64,000 bases of DNA from Amphibalanus amphitrite (lineage: Eukaryota; Arthropoda; Thecostraca; Balanomorpha; Balanidae), in assembly GCF_019059575.1 (NCBI RefSeq), contig NW_024881989.1, forward strand, positions 1-64,000. Reading direction: 5' to 3'. The notes below the pieces were generated by a model. It was not told where the DNA came from and ran no database searches. It saw only the letters and a program-made list of their open reading frames with translations. Within the stretch, counting starts at the first letter, position 1; every line of letters starts with the position of its first letter. The position numbers were made by a program, and so were the translations under genes. Shown piece after piece: positions 1 through 11,300 of the stretch.

Positions 1-796
1 CAGAGAGAGCAATCAATCCTCTGCCGACAGATGGGGTCGTGCCGTCCCATTCGATACGAGGCGGATGGAGCTGTGCTGTCCCTCAGATATAGGAGGCGAA
101 AGGGGCCACTCCGGAGGACCGTTCGTCCGATACGGAACACGCCACGAGGCCATCACCTCTGACCCGCTGACCCACCGGGGGTCGCCGCCCTGATACCCTG
201 GAAGTACTCTGTCCTACTGCCGACCTACCGGGGGTCTGTGGGGTCTGAGGCTGGTGGGGTGCAGTATGGGGGTCTATGGGAGGGGGAGGGGCGGTGTAAG
301 AATTTGGTAGAGGGAGGGGGTGGCTGGCAGGTGCGGTGAAGGAGTCTGTGGGGGCCTCTGGGACTGGTGGGTGCGGTGCGGGCCCTCGGTCACACCTATC
401 TTTCCAAGACGGTGGCCCGTTTCCACCGCGATCTCGCTGCGCTGATAACAGGAACGCCAGCCGCCCATCAGCCACGGGTCGAGTTACGCCGAGCGGCGGG
501 GCGGGGTGTCAGCCGTAAGCCGTCAGTCGCCCTGCGCGTCCCCGCAGCGTCGGCCGGCCCTCTCCCAGCTGGAGCGAACTGGAGCCCGCAGCAGCAGCGC
601 GCCGCTACCGGGAGCGACTCTGAGACCGAGGGGCCCGCAGCAGCAGCGCGCCGCTCCCGGGAGCGACTCTGAGAGCGGGGAGCCCGCAGCAGCAGCGCGC
701 CGCTCCCAGCGCCGGCGGCTGGGACTCCGGGGGTGCCGAGTGAACTGCACTGGACTCCGAGCGTGCCGAGTGAACTGCGCTGAGCTGCGCGGTGCC
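1..796 (+). other. 5' flank and probable 5' UTR of the first exon at 797
   Basis: No independent gene is seen here. From about 250 the strand is GC-rich, and it becomes repetitive toward the start codon. A unit of about 58 bases containing GCAGCAGCAGCGCGCCGCT occurs three times between about 570 and 706. A 36-base unit with GTGCCGAGTGAACTGC occurs twice between about 724 and 780. The upstream sequence stays open in frame with the ATG at 797, but only from there does the product look like a signal peptide. A promoter is expected in this stretch; I see no clear TATA box. Confidence 0.4.
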
Positions 797-943
797 ATGG
801 CTCTGTCGGCCCGACTCAGACTGCTGGTGGCCGCTCTGCTGCTGCTCCTGTCCGTCCCGGGCGGCCGCGCAGCCGTGCTGCCCTTCATCGGCTACTACGA
901 CGTGTTCCCAGAGCCGTACGAGGTGCTGCAGACCTTCCGACCG
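797..943 (+). CDS. First coding exon of a secreted protein, sister of the exon at 41118
   Basis: This is a 49-codon exon starting at ATG 797 and ending at CGA CCG before a GTGAGT donor at 944, phase 0. Residues 1-26 form a textbook signal peptide: a short basic start, a leucine/alanine core and a small-residue cleavage region (GGRAA). The mature start reads LPFIGYYDVFPEPYEVL. The exon at 41118-41279 encodes the related LPFINYYEVYLEPYSGL after its own signal peptide and also ends in phase 0. No second exon belonging specifically to this one was found downstream on the plus strand. It is therefore either an alternative first exon of the DM4/12-like gene (a 55 kb span over other genes) or the remnant or start of a paralogue whose other exons are outside or lost. 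Function is unknown; it is inferred to be secreted. Confidence 0.7.
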
Positions 944-2193
944 GTGAGTCGGGGAGGTGCGCGGGCCCGGTCACAGCACTGTAGTCAGGTGACGGCGTTG
1001 CCGATCGGGAGGGGAGGGGGGATCCCCTGTGACCGGTCACCGTCGGTTGAGGGGCGGGTGCGGCTGCCGTGGCCATGGCCCGTCACCTCTAGTCTCAGAT
1101 CAAGCGCTTCCGCTGATTTTTCTTGTCCTTGTGCCTAATGAAGCCTTGCGATGTATTTTTTTTTTGCTTTACACATACAAAAAAACATCGAGTGGCACCG
1201 GCCGAAACAAATTTCATATTTTCCGCGGCGCCCGGCGCTGCATCTCCATATCAAATAGGTACCATGCGCGCATTGACGCTACCACCATCAACAAGACGAA
1301 TCGTCGGCGTGTTGCGACCAACGCTGCTCGGCGGCTGAAATTCGATCGTGGTAGGTATCTTGTTTATATATATCCAGAACGATATTGACGGTTATCTCTA
1401 TACATGGTCGAGTGGTTCACCGACTCTAATTGAATGTGTTCGTCATCTTATTGAGAGCATCTGGAATGTGTTCATCATATCAGTGCGGATCGATTGATAC
1501 GCACCATTGTTAACTATACCTACACCTGCAGAGCCTACATCGTACCTATAGGTACTACATCAACACCGTGCGTATAGGTAAAATTTAATGCGTCGAAGTT
1601 GAGAGGTAGGTTCGGAATGCATCGTTGGCCTTCTATGCAAAGCGAGTTGAGTCGACTCCCTTGCACACACCTTTTAGTGATCTGTCTTCCTTGGTCCCGA
1701 TCTGCAGAGCTCTATAGTAAGCTCACTGAAGGGCTAAATTTGATACGGCCCAGTCGCTGCTGAGGTGGCGAAATACCTACTGCTTCCAACATTGTGATTT
1801 GGCCCGCCAACCTGTTATGATAGCCAAGGAAGAGTTGCACTGAGGGCTGTTTGCAACATTGCCTAATGGCTTGAGGTCCACTGGCTTTGCTGGACGACTT
1901 CTGGATAATCGACCACTTCTACTGGTACAAACATACCTATTGGATGGAAGGTGACAGACACAGACTGGTTATTGATTCACCTTTTTGGATCGATTAAATC
2001 ATTGATTCATTTGATTTTTTTTTCGATTTAATCACCGTTCAATTCCTTCAAAAAAAAAGGTGAATCAATTCCTTTTGATTCAGAGACTAAGAAAATAAAA
2101 AAGGGATGATTCACGTTTGATTCAGCCAAAAACTTAATGAACGATTCTTTTTTTTTAATACATGTGAGATGGTTCTTTTTGCCATGATGAATA
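944..2193. other. Intronic or intergenic DNA without recognisable gene
   Basis: After the donor the sequence becomes AT-richer. From about 1960 to 2140 it has many GATTCA/TGAATC words, matched by similar words at 4440-4640 beyond the Penelope-like element. The GATTCA-rich DNA may be an older repeat, perhaps hAT-like, into which that element inserted; the segment at 4611-4636 reads as a terminal repeat with GATTCACC. No coding sequence is supported. Confidence 0.35.
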
Positions 2194-2267
2194 GATATAA
2201 ATATGTGAAAATGATCAATAACATGGCAGAAATGTAAAACTTTTATTGTAAAATAGGCCAAATATGA

Positions 2268-2301
2268 GAATGAGCTTTCGCTTTACAGCATCATCAGATT
2301 C
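2268..2301 (-). ncRNA. Candidate hammerhead ribozyme motif, left arm
   Basis: This is the reverse-complement copy of the motif at 4214-4247 in the other inverted arm. The core order CTGATGA, short hairpin, GAAA, AGCT, C is preserved. Confidence 0.5.
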
Positions 2302-2340
2302 ATTGTTTTATGACATTTAAAAAATTCTAGCTACACACAA

Positions 2341-3747
2341 AGTTTCAAACAAAACTCGAAACAAACAAAACTGATCTCCTCGGCCCTTACCAGACCACCC
2401 TGCCCATCCGGCAACAAAAAGTGCCATACTTGTGAAAATGGACTACCGGGGAAGTGCACCACAAAAAGCGTAGTGTACAGGATAGTCTGTAAGCTGTGCG
2501 AAACTACCCAACACGACGAAACTTATATAGGAGAATGCACCAGACCAGTCCGGTACCGATTTAACCCTCGCCCATGTAGGGGGGGGGGGGTTGGTGCAAC
2601 CCCCCCCCTGAGGTTTTTCAGAAATAGTGCAAAAACGGCGGCGCGCAGCGCCGCCAAATTTTGGGTACCTTATGGGGCAAACCTTGCGCATCTTTTGATA
2701 AAAAAAAATTTGACCGGGTCATGTCAGGTCACGGAGTTATGACGTCACAAAGGGAACAGCCTCCGGCCGGATTTTCACAAACTGAGTGCCAACGCCCGAG
2801 GTTTCCTGCCGGTGGTACGGACATCGGTTGATGGATCGTGATGAAACTTCCCATGCATGTTGGGGCAAGTATTGGCTATCACATGGTATAAGAAACTTGA
2901 CCGGGTCAGGTCAGGTCACGGAGCTATGACGTCACAAGAGGAACAGCGTCCGGTACTATTTTTGAAAAGCGCCCGAACCACTATTTTGCTAATTCTTGTC
3001 ACCTCAATGGGAATATGCAGCAATATTAGCTTCTATAGGGAGCAAATGGACATCCCAAATCCAAAAATACAATCAGATTTCAAAAATTTTAATTTTGATT
3101 TTTCGAATTTCTGCCGCCGACTGTGACCTTGCCGACTTCCGGCGCTCCCAACGCGCCATTTTTAGAGCTAGGGAAACGAAATACATACCAAACGATAGAT
3201 AATTGATCAAGGAACACGATAGTGAAGGTTTCAAGTCGATATCTCCCACCGTTTTGCCGCAATCGCCGCGGAAAATTTGAAAAAGTCTATTTTTCCGAAA
3301 ATTTGACCTTTGACCGGTCAAAAGTAGGTCAAATGTTGACCTAGGACCAAAAAATATACCACCAATCGCGAGATCTCGACGAGAGCAATCCGTTGGTCTT
3401 TTCAGCGAAGCTCTACGACGCTCCGTTTTCAAACGCCAAGGGGGGGGGGTCGCACCAACCCCCCCCCCCCCCCTGCATGGGCGAAGGTGGCAGATCGCCG
3501 TTTACGGGCGAGGGTTAACGAGCACCTGAGCGATGCACGTTTGCGTAAACTAGACACACCATTAGGGGACCACACGCTACATGCTCACTCTCAGCTTCCC
3601 AACGAGGATCTCAACAATGCGTTTAGAATTGAGATACTGGATAGAGGTAAGGACTGTGCTGACATCAAAATTAAAGAATCACTTCACATACGCAATCTTA
3701 AACCTAGTTTGAACACCATGCAAAGCTCTTGGCCACTGACTAGATAG
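2341..3747 (+). pseudogene. Penelope-like GIY-YIG endonuclease C-terminal domain, interrupted
   Basis: The frame is open from about 2341. First comes a cysteine-rich linker with CPSGNKKCHTC at 2401-2433, then YRIVCKLC followed by YIGE, the YIG half of a GIY-YIG nuclease site. The arginine that follows the YIG strand (RPVRYRF) is present. The reading frame stops being meaningful at 2561, where a TTAA transposon begins, and resumes at 3515 with NEHLSDARL through IKESLHIRNLKPSLN to a TAG at 3745-3747. A glutamate that fits the catalytic metal ligand lies in IKESLHIR. Apart from the insertion I see no frameshift in the domain. Reverse transcriptase is absent upstream. Confidence 0.8.
2561..3518 (+). 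mobile_element. TTAA-flanked nonautonomous element, family A (piggyBac-like ends)
   Basis: Target TTAA occurs at both edges (2561-2564 and 3515-3518), with terminal CCCTCGCCC on the left and GGGCGAGGG on the right. TTAA duplication and CCC ends are hallmarks of piggyBac-type cut-and-paste elements. Just inside each end a G-run and a C-run face each other (2579-2608 and 3440-3473). There is no transposase ORF. The interior from about 2840 to 3430 is closely matched by 36410-37010, so this is a multicopy family. It is inserted into the GIY-YIG reading frame. Confidence 0.85.
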
Positions 3748-4213
3748 TTCATTTCATTCGCCACGCCCCGCACAACACACAAACATCAGGACCACACTCT
3801 TCATCACCCTCTACCCTTACAAGTCACAACCCTCTCCTTTACACACACACCCGCACACACACACACACTTAACACACTCAAAGGTACTCAATTGTAATGC
3901 TAAGCACATTCTTTCGGACGCATGAGGGTACCTAGGCTGGAGTCTCGTATTTGTTGCTGGCTAGCCCTGTGATAGCCTTGTCGGCCCAGCACTCTTCTAC
4001 CTATCAGATATCTAGATGTGAACGATATCTTTCGTGCCTCTCGATTCTTTAACCTATTTGTTTGCCTTTGTACACTTCTACATATGTGCTAGATTCATGT
4101 TCGAAATTGTCCGTGTCAAGAATGTATGTATCTGCATTGCGATATTCCCACCTAACATTGAGCGCGTGATAGACTTTGTGTGTAGCTAGAATTTTTAAAT
4201 GTCATAAAACAAT

Positions 4214-4247
4214 GAATCTGATGATGCTGTAAAGCGAAAGCTCATTC
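4214..4247 (+). ncRNA. Candidate hammerhead ribozyme motif, right arm
   Basis: The core CTGATGA is at 4218-4224 and GAAA at 4236-4239. Stem II is GCT/AGC with a GTAA loop and one bulged T. Stem III is the self-complementary AGCT, followed by the cleavage-position C at 4243. Stem I pairs GAAT (4214-4217) with ATTC (4244-4247). The tiny palindromic stem III resembles Penelope-type hammerheads that act as dimers. The bulge in stem II is irregular. Confidence 0.5.
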
Positions 4248-4321
4248 TCATATTTGGCCTATTTTACAATAAAAGTTTTACATTTCTGCCATGTTATTGA
4301 TCATTTTCACATATTTATATC

Positions 4322-5513
4322 TTTTTTTTGCTGCAATTAGGTAAAACATTCCTGATTCAGGGATGTGCCTATCGTTATGTTTTTTTTTTTTTTGTCATGC
4401 AACTATATCACGTGGCATTATTGTTGATAATGAACTATGTTCACTTCAAATTTTTTTTTAGTTCACGAATCATTAACTTTTTTATTCAATCAACCCTGAA
4501 TCCTGATTCCCGATGCGTTCTATTCAATCATGGTTTGTGAATCGAAGTATCCTGGCCGTGAATCAAACCTTTTTGATTCAGCAAATTTTGTTGGATTCAA
4601 TCCAATCGATTCAATCACAGGTGAATCGAACACCTCTGGTCTGGACAGACAAAACAGTAAGCTTTTTCAGTTGATTGGTAGGTAGGTAGGTACTTAAGCT
4701 GAATGATGCGGGGCTGCCCGGCTGCGTGATGTAGGTAGGTACCTATGTCGCTTTGCTCCAGCCAACATCACTTGTCTGAAATAAACCCTTACGTAATTTA
4801 TTATATACATTGCGTCAACTTACATTTAATAATTCATATTTCACGATGTGTAGAACAATTGCACGATCATGGGCGGATCTAGGGGAACTTTTTGGGGGGG
4901 GTCACAAGTCGGCCGACATGCCGGGTCTGATAGATGAATTCTGACGACCGGGGGGGGGGGGGGGTAGGGAGCGAGTATCTCGAGATCAAATGACATTTGA
5001 TCTTCGTCGTTTCTAAGATGAAGTTTTATCATCGTAAGTCACTCGACTCAGTAGTTTTAGTTAGTGAAACCCACCTATACAGGGGCGTCGCCACGGGAAT
5101 TTTGTACTGGGGGGGGGGGGGGCGGATTAACCGACTTAAAAACCCAGAAGTAGACATAGTTACCTCACTTTTAGCCTAATGCATTAGGCAAAAAAAAACA
5201 TTTGTCAAAACACAGCTCTAAAACACAAATATTACAACCCTTTTAGCATGCTAGTACAAGCCGGAGTTCCTTCACAGTACACATATGAATTCCGACTCAA
5301 TTTGACACGGTTGGTTTACATTCACGATCTCTCTTATTGATTGGTGTATGAATCGGCGGCGCGAAGCGCGGAGAAAATTTGCAAAAGCATTTGTCAAAAC
5401 ACAGCTCCAAAACACAAATTTTACCACCCTTTTAGCATGGCAGTACAAGCCGGAGTTCCTTCACAGTACACATATAAATTCTGATTGAATTTGACACGGT
5501 TGGTTGGTGTAAT
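4322..5513. other. Repeat-rich DNA without a gene
   Basis: This stretch contains GATTCA-rich sequence to about 4640, G-runs at about 4893, 4951 and 5111, and transposon-end-like GGGGCGTCGCC. A segment of about 120 bp (about 5200-5320) is repeated at about 5388-5507; each copy has the words AACACAGCTC and GCCGGAGTTCCTTCACAGTA. The mariner element inserted in the second copy. No coding sequence is supported. Confidence 0.5.
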
Positions 5514-5515
5514 TA

Positions 5516-6508
5516 CAGGGTGTCCCAAAAATAATGTCACACCTGTCCAGCGTCAATTGCATGAAAATAACAAACATGAGAGGTGCGCTTTTCTTACATA
5601 TGTATCCCACCTTCTCCCTGATACGGGCAAGGATATGTTCCGGAACATCAGACATCAACATGTCCAGCTTCTGTGGACTGATCTTGGACCAGACAGATCG
5701 AACGTTCCTGGTCAGCGTGCCTTCAGATTATTCTGGTGCCATTTTGATCACCTCTTACCGGGCGATCGCCCTAAGATTTTCTATCGGCGACAGGTCGGGA
5801 CTATTTCCCGGTCATTTGTCCTTCTCCCAGAATGCTGGGAAGTTCGATCTGCACCAGTCCTGCGTCGTTCTAGCTCGATGAGCCGGGACCCCGACCTGTT
5901 GAAAGATGGCCCTGGACATGTTCAGCAGAGGTTTTCGGCTGGAAACGTGACTTGGTGGGCTTCAGCTTTAGAAGCAGCCTCCAGTACCGATGAATTGTCA
6001 ACTTGGAGACTGGATGACTGTTAGCAATCAGCCCCCTTGCCAGATTCCTTGTGGATAAGCCCGTATTTAGCTCCGCAGTTCGCGATGTCGAGCTGCACTA
6101 CCCGGCTGGCGGAAGTCTTCCTGCCGCGACCTAGCTTGTTCCCAGACGTCTATCCGCTTCTGTCGCAAGACAACCAGCGCCAAATCGTGCGGCAACTCGT
6201 GCCCAGTGCCTCGGCTACCAGGCCGTGGGTCATTCCGCCGCCAACCATGTCGACTGCCCCGCTGCGGGACGATTTGCTCTGCAGTTTTGCCATCCTGGAC
6301 ACATGGTCCGCGCGCGCTGGGTACTGCCCCGAAAATGACCTCCGTCCACCCCTTGACCGGTCAGGGTCACAAAAATTTGAAGGTCACGTGACTAGAATGT
6401 AGCCAATATGGTCTGGGAGCCAGTAACGGCGAAATTATATTGATATTGCGCCGTAGAAGGCAAAATAAAGGTTGTGAGAGGGTGTGACATTAATTTTGGG
6501 ACACCCTG
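5516..6508 (-). mobile_element. Degenerate mariner-like transposon
   Basis: TA dinucleotides flank the unit at 5514-5515 and 6509-6510. The terminal inverted repeats are about 28 bp, beginning CAGGGTGTCCCAAAA, with two mismatches between the ends. At 993 bp it is shorter than a full mariner (about 1.3 kb). The interior encodes a broken transposase on the minus strand. TA duplication, TIRs and transposase similarity agree. Confidence 0.85.
5560..6293 (-). pseudogene. Mariner-type transposase, internally deleted with stops
   Basis: Read from the ATG at 6293, the N-terminal part keeps a helix-turn-helix-like stretch (GLVAEALGTSCRTIWRWL). Further down, near 5895-5800, the sequence reads AHRARTTQDW, FPAFWEKDK and NSPDLSPIENL, the region around the last two catalytic acidic residues of the Tc1/mariner DDE/D fold. 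Several in-frame stops lie between and after these blocks and the middle is missing, so the product cannot be functional. The C-terminal tail ends near 5560 with PEHILARIREKVGY. Confidence 0.75.
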
Positions 6509-6510
6509 TA

Positions 6511-8039
6511 CAGTCACGATTTCGTATTGACCTGTACGTACATGAATCGGCGGCGCGAAGCGCCGCGAAAAATTTGCAAAAACATTTGTCAGAACACAGG
6601 GTGGTCTCCTCTCTAGAAAGGACCACCTCTCTACTGCGGGCCTCCTCTTTTCACAGGGCCTCTCAACTACAGAAGGCCTCCTCTCTACAGAGGGCTTCCT
6701 CTCTACTGAGGGTCTCTCCCTTTCAGAGTGGTGTGTGGCCGAAATCCGTTGAGTTTTTAATTTTGGGTATAGGTAGGGGCACCAGGAATTAAATTCATGA
6801 CCATCCCCTTGGAGTTTTCCTGGATCATCCCCTGGTGCTCGCACGGTTGAGACAAAAACGAGTAAGATTCTGGCCTTCAATACGCCTTTTCACGCAACAC
6901 GATCCAGAAAAACAAAGGTATTAGCTCATAAGTGTTTGACAGGTGATTTCAGGGGCGTAACTTTGTATACTTTTGAGGGTGCAGTTGCACCCTCAAAGTT
7001 AAATTATGCACCCTCAATGTTTATGTTGCACCCCCAATGTGTCATCCCTTTATTGGCACTAAGAATTATAAAATACGCAAAATTCTTTGTTTCAAATACA
7101 GAGCAAGAATATTCAATGTAAAATGGTGAAATAAAACAAGTGCACTCATGATATTTTGTCAGTAGTTATGCACGACTGGAAAGACTGGATCCGCGCGAAT
7201 AATGTGAGCTGACATACGCCGAATTTCGATTCTGGCCAAACATGGTCTCGAGTAATAGATAACAGGTTAAAGGTCATTTAGGTAGGGTCATACCTATGAT
7301 TTTTAAGGGTGTGTGTAAAATTTAGTAACTCGAGGATACTAAAAGTTTCGTCGCGATCAGCCGCTTTTTGCGCTAGTTATTCGCGAAAAACTGAGTAGGG
7401 TCGATCCGACCCCCCCCCCCCCTCCCTACAAGGGCGAGGGTTAAAGTTTCGAAAGAACCTACCCTACTCGTCGAGCACTGTCCATCTTCGCTCGCTCGTT
7501 ATGTATGTACATATGTAAATTTGTACATGCTCCTTAGGAGGCCCCTGCGAACTGGAGGCCCCGCCACTTGGAGGCCCCTTCCCTAGTTTGCACCCCCAAT
7601 GTCGTTTCCAAAGTTACACCCATGGGTGATTTTGAGCATGCAAGACGGCGTCTATAACGCATTTAGGTCTTCGGCTTTTGGGGGGGGGTCAAATGACCCT
7701 CTCAGACCTTTTGGGGGGGGTCATGACCCCGTGGACCCCCCCCAGGATCCGCCACTGTGCACGATCCATGGTTAATTCACCAGTAGGTATGTACTGCCAT
7801 CACAGATGGCTCAGCGACCAGCTCCCAGCCATCACAGATGGCGACACCAGCACCCGAATAGATGTCGCCCCGGTCGCGCCGCTGGCCGGCCGCAGCGCTC
7901 GCTGTCGGCGGGGCTCGCTCGGCTGTCCCTCCGCTCCGCTCCGACAGCCGGCCGGCCTCACTCATCAGACGGTCCATCGACACACGAGGGGCCCTATGTA
8001 CATACAAGGACACACCTCGCTGCTCACTGGTTTGACCCT
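6511..8039. other. Transposon fragments between mariner and SELENBP1 3' end
   Basis: 6549-6600 resumes the repeat seen at 5354-5402, so the mariner inserted into it. Short tandem units of CTCCTCTCTACAG type follow at 6600-6720. Segments at about 6953 (GGGGCGTAACTTTG) and about 7600 (CAAAGTTACACCC) face each other like ends of a TIR element. A TTAA-element end (AGGGCGAGGGTTAA) lies at about 7431-7444. GGATCCGCCACTG near 7745-7758 resembles a hAT end. No gene is supported. Confidence 0.5.
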
Positions 8040-8248
8040 TCTGTCCGCGGGTCCCCAACAGACTACAGACTCTCCAGTCTGTCCGCGGGTCCCCATCAGA
8101 CTCTCCAGTCTGTCCGTGGTCTGCTCACAGACTGTCCAGTCTGTCCGCGGGCTGCTCACAGACTGTACAGTCTGTCCGTGATCTGCTCACAGACTGTCCA
8201 GTCTGTCCGCGGGCTGCTCACAGACTGTCCAGTCTGTCCGCGGTCCGC
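8040..8248. repeat. Minisatellite immediately 3' of the SELENBP1 stop codon
   Basis: About six copies of a 31-33 bp unit (minus-strand core CAGTCTGTGAGCAG, then CCGCGGACAGACTGG) occur here. The array abuts the stop: the coding end CAGTCTCTGAGCGG is an obvious variant of the unit core, so the unit includes a copy of the stop-codon region. It is presumably 3' UTR. Confidence 0.75.
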
Positions 8249-8318
8249 TCAGAGACTGCACGGCTTTGTTGCCTCGGGAGCCAGCCAGATGTCGGAGGTG
8301 CAGTCTCCGCCCGGGTAC
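8249..8318 (-). CDS. SELENBP1: SELENBP1 exon 9, terminal (residues 452-474 and stop)
   Basis: Acceptor GGCAG at 8323-8319. The product completes Arg and reads [18 protein letters not shown] to SL and TGA at 8251-8249. The family C-terminus normally ends at or just after SDIW, so this tail of about ten extra residues is slightly long. Confidence 0.93.
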
Positions 8319-11300
8319 CTGCCGCCACATATCAGTCACATATCAGTCATGCATCAATCACATCAGTCACAAATCAGTCACACATCAGTGGTACCTACTG
8401 CCTGCGGTCACACATCAGTCACGCATCAGTCACATCAGTTACATCAGTCACACACCAGTCACACATCAGTCACACATCACCGGGTAAATTCAGCCACACA
8501 TCAGTCACATCACATCAGTCACATTAGCGGTTACCTGCAGTCACACATCAGTCATACATCAGTGGGTACCTGCGGTCTCACCTCAATCATATCAAATCAC
8601 ACCTGTCACACATCTCGTGGGCCAGTGATTTTGCTGATTGCTGACCTCATCTCGTGGGCCAGTGATCAGAAGGTAGGTACTGACCTTATTTCGTGGGCCA
8701 GTGATCAGTACTGACCTCATCTCGTTGGTCAGTGATCAGTAATGACCATCTCGTGGGCCAGTGATCAGAAGGTAGGTACCGACCTCATCTCGTGGGCCAG
8801 TGATCAGAAGGTACTGACCTCATCTCGTGGAGCAATGGTCAGAAGGTACTGACCTCATCTCGTGGGCCAGTGGTCAGAAGGTGGGTACTGGCCTCAACTC
8901 GTGGGCCAGTGATCAGAAGGTGGGTACTGGCCTCAACTCGTGGGCCAGTGATCAGAAGGTAGGTACCGACCTCATCTCGTGGGTCACTGATCAGAAGGTA
9001 CTGACCTCCTCTCGTGAGGCAGTACTGACCTCATCTCGTGGGCCAGTGATCAGAAGGTACTGACCTCATCTCGTGGGCCAGTGATCAGTACTGACCTCAT
9101 CTCGTGGGCCAGCACGGGGCCGTCCGGCTCGTCGTGAAAGTCCACCAGGAAGTCCTTGTTGAGGCTCAGTCCGCCGCGCTCCGTGTCAACGTCAATCTGC
9201 AGCATCATGGTGCCGCGCCTGTTGTCCACAGAGCACGCATCAGCAGTCAGCACACAGCAGCACACAGCAGCACACATCAGCACACAATAGCACACAACAG
9301 CAAATATCAGCAACATTAGCACACAACAGCACACATGCTACCGCGCCTGTCCGGGGAGCACTTTTCAGAGAACGCCTCACCATCAGCGGGTAAAATTGTC
9401 TGATCTGGGGACACTTACTTCACCATCTGTGGGTAGAATTGTTTGTCCCGGGAAGGGGGTACACTTACTTTACCATCTGTGGGTAGAATTGTTTGTCCCG
9501 GGGAGGGGGTACACTTACTTCACCATCTGGGGGTAGAATTGTTTGTCCCGGGGAGGGGGTTCCCTTACTTCACCATCTGCGGGTAGAACTGTTTGTCCCA
9601 GGGTGGACACTTCCTTCACCATCTGCGGGTACAACTGTTTGTTCCAGGGGGTACCTACACTTACTTCACTATCTGCGGGTACAACGGTTTGTCCCAGGGG
9701 GTACCTACACTTACTTAACCATCTGCGGGTAGAATTATTTGTCCCGAGGGACACTTACTTCATCATCTGCGGGTAGAACTGTTTGTACCGGGGGCTCCCT
9801 TACTTCACCATCTGCGGGTAGAACTGTTTGTCCCGGGGTGGACACTTACTTCACCATCTGCGGGTAGAACTGTTTGTCCCAGGGCGAGTAGAGCGAGTCG
9901 GTGACGTAGAGCCGACGGCCGTCCAGGCTGAGCTGCAGCATCTGCGGCGCGCCCTCGATCCGGCGGCCCTTGATATAGACGGGCTCCGGCTGCGCCTGCG
10001 GGAGGACACACCGGCCGTCAGCGTACTCACACCAGAGACACACCGACCCGTCAGCGTACTCACACCAGAGACACACCGGCCCGTCAGCGTACTCACACCA
10101 GAGACACACCGGCCCGTCAGCGTACTCACACCGGCCCGTCAGCGTACTCACACCAGAGACACAACGGCCCGTCAGCGTACACCAGAGGCACACCGGCCCG
10201 TCAGCGTACTCACACCAGAGACACACCGGCCCGTCAGCGTACTCACACCAGAGACACACCGGCCCGTCAGCGTACTCACACCAGAGACACACCGGCCCGT
10301 CAGCGTACTCACACCAGAGACACACCGGCCCGTCAGCGTACTCACGCCAGAGACACACCGGCCCGTCAGCGCACTCACACCGGCCCGTCAGCGTACTCAC
10401 ACCAGAGACACACCGGCCCGTCAGCGTACACCAGAGGCACACCGGCCCGTCAGCGTACTCACACCAGAGACACACCGGCCCGTCAGCGTACTCACACCAG
10501 AGATACACCGACCCGTCAGCGTACTCACACCAGAGACACACCGGCCCGTCAGTGTACTCACACCAGAGACACACCGGCCCGTCAGCGTACTCACACCAGA
10601 GACACACCGGCCCGTCAGCGTACTCACACCAGAGACACACCGGCCCGTCAGCGTACTCACGCCAGAGACACACCAGCCCGTCAGCGTACTCACACCAGAG
10701 ACACACCGGCCCGTCAGCGTACTCACACCAGAGACACACCGGCCGTCAGCGTACTCACACCGGCCCGTCAGCGTACTCACAACAGAGACACGCCGGCCCG
10801 TCAGCGTACTCACACCGGCCCGTCAGCGTACTCACACCAGAGACACACCGGCCGTCAGCGTACTCACACCAGAGACACACCGGCCGTCAGCGTACTCACA
10901 CCAGAGACACACCGGCCGTCAGCGTACTCACACCAGAGACACACCGGCCGTCAGCGTACTCACACCAGAGACACACCGGCCCGTCAGCGTACTCACACCG
11001 GCCCGTCAGCGTACTCACACCAGAGACACACCGGCCGTCAGCGTACTCACACCAGAGACACACCGGCCGTCAGCGTACTCACACCAGAGACACACCGGCC
11101 GTCAGCGTACTCACACCAGAGACACACCGGCCCGTCAGCGTACTCACACCGGCCCGTCAGCGTACTCACACCGGCACGTCAGCGTACTCACATCGGCCCG
11201 TCAGCGTACTCACACCAGAGACACACCGGCCGTCAGCGTACTCACAACAGAGACACGCCGGCCCGTCAGCGTACTCACACGACACACACCGGCCCGTCAG

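Larger units (their letters stand above)
2194..4321 (+). mobile_element. Penelope-like element (GIY-YIG type), truncated, with inverted terminal copies
   Basis: About 150 bp inverted repeats bound the unit (2194-2344 and 4172-4321), nearly identical to one another. Between them lies the 3' part of a Penelope-like ORF: a cysteine-rich linker and a GIY-YIG endonuclease domain, with no reverse transcriptase remaining. Each terminal repeat contains a hammerhead-like core, a known feature of Penelope-like retroelement ends. A separate TTAA transposon (2561-3518) splits the endonuclease. About 430 bases of AT-rich 3' sequence with CA-rich stretches follow the stop codon. The element is dead as it stands. 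The class is well supported by the endonuclease and terminal repeats; the exact subfamily is not determined. Confidence 0.8.
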
